Assembly: GCA_000697335.1 (NCBI GenBank)
Contig: JNEM01012342.1
Location: 1 to 19,037 of the forward strand
DNA from: Conidiobolus incongruus B7586
Lineage: Eukaryota; Entomophthoromycota; Entomophthoromycetes; Entomophthorales; Conidiobolaceae
Direction of reading: 5' to 3'
Length of the DNA stretch: 19,037 bases
This document shows positions 1 through 8,491 of the stretch, in pieces. The translations under genes were made by a program, and so were the position numbers. How positions within the stretch are numbered: position 1 is the stretch's first letter; each line of letters opens with the position of its first letter. The notes beneath the pieces are model-generated. The model had not been told where the DNA came from. It saw nothing but the letters and a program-made list of their open reading frames with translations, and made no database searches.

Positions 1-1236
1 AAAATATTAATATTTAAAGCTTTTATATATAATTCCATATTTATATTAATTTTTGATTTAATTTATAATTTTGGAATTATTTAAGTTATATAGAAAATAA
101 TAATTTAATTAAAAAATATAATTTTCTTCTTTTTTATATTATAATAACTTGTTATTTTTTTGATTATTTTAATTAATATTATTTTTTAAGATTTAATAAT
201 ATTTAAATATTTTTAATATAAAATTAAACTAATTTAATTAAGATTTTAGATAATGTTACTGATATATTAAATTACTTTTATCACTATTAACATAAGTTTT
301 ATTATATATTATATTGGCTTTATTAACAAGTTCTATTATAAAATAAAAGTTAAAATTAAATTAAATTTGAATAATATTAAATATTTTTAAATTGAATTAA
401 AAAATAATTGAGAATTTATATGGAATAGAATTTCCTCATGGTAAAGTTAAATATTTAATTATTTATTGAAAAATTTTTAAACATATTAAATAAATCTTAG
501 ATCAAATTAATTTGAAATAACATTTTAAAATATTTAAATCATTTTCAATAAAATTAATTTTTAATAAATTATATTGAAATTATTTACATAGTATATATAT
601 ATATGCATTAGTTTACTTATTTTATTGGCAAAAATTACTGGTATGATTTAAAATATATACTAATGTAAATGAAATCCAAGCTTATTATTTCATTTAATTT
701 TGTAATTAAGACTATTGTTGAATAATTATATAAACATTGTAATATATATATATAAGACTACCGATATTCATTGAACTTGCTCTTCTTAATATTTATGATG
801 AAAAATTAATGATTATTATCATATTTAATATATAAATATTCTATTAAGAGTACAAGAATTGAGTAAAATTTGTATGTAGATAAATTTTATGCGAAGAAAA
901 AACAATAATTAAAATATCAATTTCATTATAAAAAAATAAAATAACCAATTTTAAAATGGAATAGAATTAAATAAAAAATAAACAAGGTAATAAATATATC
1001 AATTATATTATTAATTTTTTCAAAAAGTTATATAAAATTAAGTTTGTATATATAGCTTATAATATTAGAACATTAGATTTTGTTTATTAAAATATTTAAA
1101 ATACAAAAAATTTATCTTTGATGAAATGAAATACAGTTGAAATATTTAATTGTAAATGGATTAAATATATAAATTATAAAATTAAAGCCTAGTAAATATA
1201 ATGAATAAGAATAGTATTAAAATGAGTTTAAATCAT
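1..1236. other. AT-rich spacer, no gene seen
   Basis: This stretch is composed almost wholly of A and T with stops in all frames, and I find no exon-like patch, tRNA or other RNA gene in it. It contains a short TA run near 593-604. Its right edge must hold the 3' end of the minus-strand SAF1-like gene, whose stop codon is at 1237-1239, but no distinctive polyadenylation signal stands out against the AT background. Confidence 0.6.
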
Positions 1237-2713
1237 TCAATTAAGTTCAATAGCCAATGCAGCAGTATGCCAACCTGCACATGATACATAGAAAACAAAG
1301 TACTTATCCTTGAAATATTCAACAGTTTTAGGCTCTGAAACTGATAAAAGATGCTGTTCGTGACCCAATCCGTGTTCACCCCATGTTAGCAATTCACCAT
1401 TTTCAAGAAGGGCGGCTTGGTGCCAGTCACCAAAACTAACTTGACAAACGCCTTGGTTTCGAAGAGATTGGTGAATTGTGTTATTGAGTTGAATTATGGG
1501 AATGGGATCCTCGTTAAATTCACCCAACCATACGTGACCATCTGATGTCATCAATGCAAATTTGAGAAAATGTACATTCAAATGAATAATAGTGCTGGAA
1601 ATGTTAGGGAAACTTAAGAGTTGATGGCCTATCTCTTCACGATTGAATGTAAAATGATCAAGTTTTTTCAAGGTTACGGTATCACCTTCTTCTTCCTCTT
1701 CGTCAAACCCATCTTCAAAGTCATCTTCAGGGTCATCATCTCGCTGCTCATCATGGTCTTGTTGATGAATCCAGTAAAACACTCTAGATTGATCAGTTAA
1801 TGCCATTGAGAACCCTTGACCGCCTCCAATCTTTATGAATTTTTCATCTTCATTTAACTTAACAGTTAATCTATTATATCTGTGATTTTTACCAATTCCT
1901 TGGTCCCATTTAATTAATGTATTGTCTTCTAGCAAAGCTAATGTGTAGCCCCAGCCACCTGCAAGTTGTTTGATTTTAGATTTTATTGGAATTTGAGTCG
2001 AGAAAGTAAATGAGTTTAACTCAAATACTGAGCCTACAATAATAGATAAGATTTCAGATCGAGTTGATTTGTATTAAAATTATGTTACCTTCAGATGAAA
2101 GTGCAACAGCGTGTGCTCTGCCACAAACAAGTTGCTGAATATATTCACCTTGGAAAAGATCAAGCTTGACAGGTTTTTGAATTGGCAAGTGATGGTTGCC
2201 TATAAAGCTGGCTGGATCAAAAGTACCCCAAAAGTAAACATCTCCAGCGTGAGTTAAAGCCAACATCATCCATCCTCCACAAATAATCTTAGCAACGCCT
2301 TTTCCAGATAGAGCGTCAAGTCTGACAGGGGTGACGAGTTCGTTCCAAGCATTATATGATCTTAGCACATCCCACGATAGACCTAATCTCGAATTACCAG
2401 ACTGTCCCCAGACGAATACTTCAGGATTCTGAAGTGCACGAAAGAGCATTTTATAACTCTTTTTACGCCCGACCTCATGCAAGTAACTTTGAGCAAAGTT
2501 AAGTTGAAAACTGGTTTTTATTCTGTGGAACCATACCTCTTCATCATCAATCGCACTTTTCCAAGCTCGATTTAACAATCGTAATTCCAGTAACTGTTTA
2601 AGACTGCTAACGTGTTTAGCAATTGAAACAAGAACATTGTGTGGTAAATCATTTAGTTCTAAAACTGATGTTTGATTAGATTGTTTAATAGTGTTAAATC
2701 GTTTATATTTCAT
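1237..2713 (-). CDS. F-box / RCC1-repeat protein (SAF1-like SCF substrate receptor)
   Basis: Two exons, 2713-2089 and 2033-1237, joined across a 55-bp intron (2034-2088, donor gtaaca, acceptor tgtag), give 473 residues starting at the first in-frame ATG and ending in TGA. Residues about 18-66 form an F-box (LNDLPHNVL start, LNRAW centre, VWFHRI end). RCC1-type repeats follow, recognisable by Gly-Gly/Gly-x-Trp and ALT/ALS/ALLEDN cores: EVFVWGQSGNSRLG (98-111), ICGGWMMLALT (144-154), VCGRAHAVALSSEG (196-209), LAGGWGYTLALLEDN (232-246), IGGGQGFSMALT and VSFGDWHQAALLENGELLTWG near the C-terminus. A very acidic insert (about 303-326) interrupts the repeats. The F-box plus RCC1 arrangement is that of yeast Saf1, a receptor of the SCF ubiquitin ligase that directs adenine deaminase degradation at entry to quiescence; here the substrate is unknown. 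It is shorter than yeast Saf1. Family call firm, orthology probable. Confidence 0.85.
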
Positions 2714-2783
2714 TATACATATATATATATATATTTTAACTTATTATTTTAAAAAATTGAGTTAATGAAATGAATTAACTGAA

Positions 2784-2814
2784 TATTTATATAAGTACGA
2801 TGTTAATGATGTCA
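2784..2814 (-). promoter_or_regulatory. TATA box with CRE-like octamer upstream of the SAF1-like gene
   Basis: Read on the minus strand, TATAAATA (2791-2784) lies 71-78 bp before the ATG at 2713, and TGACATCA (2814-2807), a bZIP/CRE-like octamer, sits 15 bp further upstream. The same TATAAATA word occurs at similar distances before three other genes in the window, which supports it as a core promoter element. Binding by any factor is inference. Confidence 0.45.
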
Positions 2815-4508
2815 CACTGATTAACTTTATTTATATAATCCAATAAATTTTTTTATTAAAATTGGTTTCAAAACATTTTTCAATAAAATTCAAATATTAA
2901 TATTTGAGTAATTAATTTAGGCTTCAAACCAGATTAAATTTAAATTAATTTTAAACTCTATTAAAAAGTCTTAATTGATTAAAAATTATATCAACAAAAA
3001 TGATAAAAATAGATATATTTAAAATTAGTTATTTTTACTAAAGCTATCGAATTCGTTCTAATAATTAAAACAAAAATATGAGATGTTTCGGACTCTATTG
3101 TTTTAATTTATATACTATTAGAATATTAGTAATTTATTCAAACATTATATATGAGTAATAGTAGTTCGAATTAATAACTTTTAAAATGAAGCTATTTGAT
3201 CTCATTTTAGAAATATAAAAGTAATAATATTTAATTAGGTATAACTAAATAATAAAAATGGTCTCAATCAGAATTAATCAATCCAAAGGTACGTGTGAAT
3301 AAACTTCATATTATAAATTTTAAATTTAAAAATTGAAATTTAGTTATCAGAGGTATCTGTATTAATTGGTATTCATCATTTTGAGATTATTTATATTATT
3401 TGGAAAATGTTATTAGTTAAATAGTATATAGATAAATATATATTTGGAATATAAATGTAGATAGAGGTAGGGATATAAATTGACTTTATTAAAGTTAATT
3501 AAAAATATAGAATGTTTTTTGATTGATATCTTTAAAATTCGAATTGGGAATGGAAATTTATTAACACAATTTCCAATATATTATTATGGGATTAAATCCA
3601 TTATATTATATTTAATCAAAAATATGTAAATTTGAAAAGATATAATACTAGTTATCGAAAAGTGCTTCAGTCAACTATAGATAAAATCACTGAACTTATT
3701 TTCACTACCTAAATATATATGGTTTAGTAATTTTCCTTTTAAATATAACCTCATCTGTTTGAACTTTTTCCAAATGATTATACATTTCAGAAATCAAATC
3801 ATATAATTATTCATTCTAAATATATAGGTTATTATTAAACTACATATTAATCTATCATTAATTTTTAATAAATATTCATGTATAATTGTCTAAGGGATTC
3901 GAATATAAACTAACCAAGAATAGATTTAATGATGGATAATTTTTTTGAATGAAAAGAGCTAAAATAATTTACACCTTTGTAATTTTTTCTATTTTATTTC
4001 AATTCAGAATTTGCATTATTTTTTCTGAAGTTCAATAATTCCAACACAGCTCATCTGTTTAGTTCATAGTTTAACTGAAATTTAAATATCAAATTTATTA
4101 AACGTTCCTTTTTATCAAGTTTCTAATTCATTTAATTAATATTAATATTCAAAATATTGTTGTTTAACCAGAATAATATATCAATATATCAAGAAGCAAT
4201 AAAAAACATCATTTCGAAAAAAGCATTTTAAAAAATTATATTTTGATGATTTTTTATTCTAAAAAATTAGAATAGTCACTAATATGAATTTAAACCATTC
4301 TAAATTCGTCATCAATTTCATATGATTTTATTCCCAAATTTGCCAAATAATGTTATATAATAATTGATTAATTTAAATTATGTAAACAACGAAGAAAAAA
4401 ATTAAAAAACAGCTTGATACAATCGTGAGGAACATATAATATTTATTTAACAAATTAACAAAATAAACTTTAATAGTATAATATCAAATAAATGGAAGAT
4501 AAGTGTGT
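2815..4508. other. AT-rich intergenic region, no gene seen
   Basis: This 1.7-kb region separates two minus-strand genes. I see no open frame with coding character, no tRNA-like fold and no repeat array. The left edge is upstream sequence of the SAF1-like gene and the right edge is the 3' flank of the prephenate dehydratase gene. Confidence 0.55.
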
Positions 4509-5612
4509 TTATAAACCAACTGGTACTTTGTCCTGATTCAAATCTGGGAAATATCTATATAATTATTAGCATTTAATATGATGGCGAATGATATTAATGC
4601 TGATTACCTTGGATAGGATCCCAAGTTCTTGACTTCAGTCACAAACTCACTCAAATTGTTGAGTGCATTGGTCAATTTGGGATTGGATTCAGGACTACCC
4701 TCAATATCAAGGAACATGATGTATTCCCAGGGTGATCCGGTTCGAATAGTTCTTGCAGAAGCTCTGGATTCGATTTTACTTACACTATATAATATATTTA
4801 ACACCAAATACATTAAATTAATGGAAATGAAATTGACCTAATATCTCTTAAAGCAAAAGCACTCAATACTTTAAACAATACTCCTGGAACGTTCTTCATA
4901 GTAAGCATTAAACTGGTTTTGGGCATTTGATGTCTTTCGGTAGTCACACCCTGTGTAGAAAGAATGAAATAGCGAGTGATGTTTGGTACAGGAGTCTTAA
5001 GTTGGTGTAAAATTTCTAAATTATATATCTTGGCTGCTACAGGATTGGCAATAACTGCACTGTTAGCATCGGGAGAGTCGTGAAGATGCTGGGCACAATC
5101 TGAAGTAGAGTTTTCAATTTGATATTGCAATTCTTTAGAAACCAAGTTACGAAGTTCATCCCCATATTGATCAAAGATAGAAGGATGAGAGTAGACTTTG
5201 TTAATGGAATCCAATTTGGTACCTGGATTAGCCAAAATAGCATTCTTCTCTTCAATAATCAATTCTTCGATAATAATAACATTAGGATGATACTTAGCGA
5301 TATAATCTAGATTTTGTAAAAAGTTTCCACTGATGCTGTTTTCAATTGGGACAATGATTTTTTGTACTTTTTGATTGACTAAAGCTTCAAATAACTAAAA
5401 AAATTGGTTAGTCATTAAAAATTCGATAAAAATCATTCCATATTACCTCTTTATTATCTTTGAAGTTTTGATAGTTTACTTGATCCTTTTGATATGCTAG
5501 TTTGGCAGCAGCTTCGACATGAGCGCCAGGAGCTCCCTGAATAAATGCATTTTAATAAATTATTACTTAGCAGGTGAATATATTTTACCTTGTAACCAAT
5601 AATGAATGACAT
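4509..5612 (-). CDS. PHA2: Prephenate dehydratase with C-terminal ACT domain
   Basis: Five exons (5612-5589, 5536-5447, 5394-4838, 4784-4608, 4554-4509) separated by introns of 52-53 bp encode 297 residues. The enzyme decarboxylates and dehydrates prephenate to phenylpyruvate, the committed step to phenylalanine. Visible family motifs are IGYKGAPGAHVEAAAK at the N-terminus, VPIENSISG (53-61), VYSHPS, STSDCAQ, and NITRYF (176-181) with the catalytic threonine at 178. An ACT domain follows: VPGVLFKVLS (near 207-216), ALRDI, then the KIESRAS stretch (227-233) equivalent to the ESRP motif that binds Phe for feedback control, and PWEYIMFLDIEG. The C-terminal LGSYPRYFPDL tail is typical. The start is the first in-frame ATG; an upstream TTG at 5648 is not needed. 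The third intron has an unusual gtcaat donor but is demanded by ACT homology. The motifs resemble plant/bacterial dehydratases more than yeast Pha2. Confidence 0.93.
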
Positions 5613-5660
5613 GATGATAATTTTAAAAAAGATTAAAGGATCATTCAAGTAGCTCTAGAG

Positions 5661-5707
5661 TATTTATAGTCCTTATAGTAGTGACGTAAGTTGATCAAAA
5701 TGAGTCA
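5661..5707 (-). promoter_or_regulatory. Promoter of the prephenate dehydratase gene: TATA, CRE-like and Gcn4/Cpc1-type sites
   Basis: On the minus strand TATAAATA (5668-5661) lies 49-56 bp before the ATG. Upstream are TTACGTCA (the complement of TGACGTAA, 5682-5689) and TGACTCA (complement of TGAGTCA, 5701-5707). TGASTCA is the known binding core of Gcn4/Cpc1 bZIP activators of amino-acid biosynthesis genes, so its presence just upstream of a phenylalanine-pathway gene fits general amino-acid control. The motif match is seen; regulation is inferred. Confidence 0.55.
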
Positions 5708-6250
5708 AACCACAATCAAGACCCAAATCGTTTTATTCAAGTCTAACAAAATTAATCAATCTAAAAATAAATGATCATATGAATTTTATGGTTTTAACTA
5801 CTTTAGCATCTTCATTATTGCCAATATCTATATTGACAAAATGAATATCACTTTTTTAATATTTCGGTACTTCCAATGAATATAAATTTTTACCCATTAT
5901 TTTATTACTTTTGAATTATTCTCATTTAAATTTTGAAATATTGCTTATTCTATAAACAGTTTATTATTATTATTATTCAGGTATATATATATATCTTTTG
6001 CTTTATTAGATATATATAATCAATTCAGCAATTATATATTATTCATATGATATATTGTTAATTTAGTATTGAGTATTTTGAATTATAATTGAAATTTGAT
6101 CTTATCCATCAAAGATCAAAATTAATAATAAATCAATCCCATAAAACGAATCCACACTAATTTAAAATGATTTTCATATAATTTAATCACATCCAAATAC
6201 TCTTAAAAAACACAATATTAGTATTGATCAAAAAGGACGAATTAACAAAA
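5708..6250. other. Divergent intergenic region between prephenate dehydratase and NDUFB7
   Basis: About 540 bp of AT-rich DNA between two divergent genes, holding their upstream sequences. It contains a short ATT run (5965-5977), a TA run near 5982-5994 and the inverted repeat listed separately at 6095-6120. I see no further gene. No clear TATAAATA box precedes NDUFB7; only TA-rich words occur there. Confidence 0.5.
6095..6120. repeat. 9-bp perfect inverted repeat with 8-nt spacer
   Basis: TTTGATCTT (6095-6103) and AAGATCAAA (6112-6120) are exact reverse complements separated by 8 nt, about 130-155 bp before the NDUFB7 start codon. It could be a dyad protein-binding site or a chance palindrome, which is not rare in AT-rich DNA. 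Function unknown. Confidence 0.35.
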
Positions 6251-6499
6251 ATGACTTCAACCGCACCCCCCGAAATGCAAGTATCGCCTAAAGAACTTAA
6301 AGACGCTCGTATTCCTTTACATTGGAGAGATTACTGTGCCCATTTATTGATTCCATTGAACAAGTGTCGATATGATAATTATTATAAAACTTGGGCTTGT
6401 CAAGATGAAAAACATGCTTATGAAAAGTGTCAATACGACGATTTACAACGTAGAATGGCCGCTTTGAAGGAACTTAAAGCTAGTCAAAATGACGCTTAA
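6251..6499 (+). CDS. NDUFB7: NADH dehydrogenase (complex I) subunit NDUFB7/B18, twin CX9C protein
   Basis: A single exon of 82 residues begins at ATG 6251 in a good context (acaaaaATGa). An in-frame TTG at 6224 extends the frame but is not a normal start. The protein has the B18 signature: RIPLHWRDYC, then Cys-9-Cys (C..NKC) and a second Cys-9-Cys (ACQDEKHAYEKC), followed by a basic and helical tail. Twin CX9C proteins are imported into the mitochondrial intermembrane space and oxidised by the Mia40 pathway; NDUFB7 is an accessory subunit on the intermembrane-space side of the complex I membrane arm. The length is slightly below that of animal homologues because the N-terminus is short. Its presence implies a working type I NADH dehydrogenase in this organism. 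The gene is intronless, unlike most of its neighbours. Confidence 0.93.
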   Translation: MTSTAPPEMQVSPKELKDARIPLHWRDYCAHLLIPLNKCRYDNYYKTWACQDEKHAYEKCQYDDLQRRMAALKELKASQNDA

Positions 6500-7336
6500 T
6501 TTCAATTGAAAATTTATTTCTTTATCCTAAAATCAATAATATCAATTTGTTTTAAAATTTTATTCTATATAGTTTTTATATCATAATTTTGCTATTTTAA
6601 ATTTACTAATTTATATATTTTTAGTTTTTTAAATGTTAGATTCTCAACTCAAACCATAAAATTTGAACTTCATTTTACCAATCACTCCTATTTTACTCAA
6701 ATGATGTCCTTTAATAGATATACAGCTGATCAAAATTTTAATTTCGCATATTACAAATCTTTTTTATCAAAACGAGTGTCTTATCATTTTAATATGTGAA
6801 CAACACATATTTTCATTTTACATTTTATTAGTAGCTATTTCAAACTAGATTATTTTGAATCTCATTTTCTTATCAGTAATTTTTTTAAATTAATAATATA
6901 TATATTATAGTTTAAAAAATAGATTATCTATCAAATATATGAAAATATTACTTAACTGAATTTTAACTTTGTAATGTGATTTGAAGTCTTAATAGTGCAT
7001 CTATAGTACATTTATAAATTTCTCATACTAGCTTCCGATAAATTATAATCTTTTATAAATATTAGCAAATAAATTAAACTACTAATATGTTTAATATTTC
7101 TAAATTCAAATACAAATTTCATAAAATCTAAATGAAAAGGATTGACTGTTAAAATTGATAATTACATTGATTAACTCATTAATTATACAAAACATATTAA
7201 AACGATGAAAACGAAATAACATTAATCAAATATTATCGACAGTGAAAAATCAATTTTATATATAATCAAGCTATTAACCAACATCATATATAAGATAACA
7301 GATAATATGCTCATTTAATTTTTTTAAAATGATAAA
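6500..7336. other. Convergent intergenic region, no gene seen
   Basis: This region lies between the 3' ends of NDUFB7 (plus) and the U1A-like gene (minus). It is AT-rich throughout, and I see no coding patch, structured RNA or repeat array. It should contain both polyadenylation sites. Confidence 0.55.
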
Positions 7337-8208
7337 TTATTTAGCAAATGATATTTTCAAATTTTGACCTATAAACTTAAAACCATCTAATCCTTCTTTA
7401 ACCACTGCTGCTTGATTGACAGTTTCGTATTCTATAAAAGCTATTGAACTGTTGCCCTCGACCATTCTGATATCCATAAGTCCTTGATATTGTTTGAAAA
7501 GGTGTTCCAATTTCTCCTTATTTGCTTCATCTGATACATTTTCAATGAATAAAACTCTGTTAGGTGGATTGTCAGTTTTGATTTCAGGTACGTGTGTAGT
7601 GGGTAAGGGTTTGAAATCAACTTCCATTTCTATTTTATTCATTAGTTTAAATTTTATTTTTACACTATATGTAGTAAATTACCTTCTTCATCATAATTGT
7701 TACCATTAACACCTAAAAAGATAAGTAATGAATTAAATTAAAGTCAATTAAATATTAAAATAAAAATTACCATTTAATGATTTATCATTAACTTGAAAAC
7801 CTGTAGCGATTTTAATAGCTTTTGAAGTAGTTTTGGCATAAGCAATTTTCTAACAATTAAAATTAAATATTTAATAATTATTAAAAAAATATAAATTTTT
7901 ATAAATTTACCATATTTTTTCCAAATAAATTAAAATCTTGTAAATTTCTCATAGCTAAAGTAGCGAAAGGAATTTCACTAAAAACAATAAAAGCTTGACC
8001 TCGACACTTGGGAGTTTTTAAAGCTACAATATCTAAAATTTTGCCATAATTGGAGAATAAGTAGTATAAAGCTCTCTTCAATTCTAAATTAAAATTTAGT
8101 TACATTGATGAGATAAATTTTATTGATGAAAATTTTTGTACCTTCTTTTCTAATTTTATCATTCAAATTTTGAACATATAAAGTATAATTGGGTAAATTA
8201 TCTGACAT
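7337..8208 (-). CDS. U1A/U2B''-type spliceosomal protein with two RRMs
   Basis: Five exons (8208-8142, 8083-7911, 7849-7771, 7712-7683, 7629-7337) with introns of 58, 61, 58 and 53 bp give 213 residues. RRM1 (about residues 7-86) matches the U1A/U2B'' family closely: NYTLYVQNLNDKIRKEELK, RNP1-like RGQAFIVF (50-57) and KIAYAKT. The aromatic residues that stack on RNA in human U1A (Tyr13 and Phe56) correspond to Tyr11 and Phe54 here. RRM2 (141-213) begins after DNPPNRVLFI and ends in LKISFAK, as in human U1A. The linker between the RRMs is short (about 50 residues) and acidic, without the Pro/Gly/Met-rich stretch of human U1A. Such proteins bind stem loops of U1 and/or U2 snRNA. Sequence alone does not say whether this one serves U1, U2 or both, as Drosophila SNF does. 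One exon is only 30 nt. Confidence 0.93.
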
Positions 8209-8491
8209 ATTAATATTTTATAATTTAATTATTATATTTAATTGATTAAATAATTTTTTAATGAAAACATTAAATGTTTTAAGTAATATTCCAAATTAAA
8301 ATATTATGGGACTAGAATTGAAAATCCCAAAATCTCTTTGTCATAATTTTAAATTGTATAAATTCGTGTCTCAATTAATTTGAATTTAATAAATGTAAAA
8401 ACTTCAACAAAAATCAATAAATTCTGTCTTTCTTTTTAATTTTTGTATTTTATACTTGTTATTATTCATTATTATATCTCCTTATTCTAAT
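8209..8491. promoter_or_regulatory. Divergent upstream region shared by the U1A-like and UBE2T-like genes
   Basis: This spacer of 283 bp separates two divergent start codons (8208 minus, 8492 plus), so both promoters must lie in or beside it. A TATAAAT word occurs near 8357 but is about 130 bp from the plus-strand ATG, further than the TATA boxes elsewhere here. No TGASTCA or CRE-like octamer is present, in contrast to several other genes in the window. Confidence 0.4.

Noticed and set aside
4629-4841. Plus-strand open frame of 70 codons over the prephenate dehydratase gene
   Set aside because: It is antisense to the ACT-domain exon, begins inside it, and has no family resemblance; it is a shadow of the real gene.
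5613-5648. Twelve-residue N-terminal extension of prephenate dehydratase
   Set aside because: The upstream start would be TTG, and family members begin close to the IGYKGAPG motif, so ATG 5612 is preferred.
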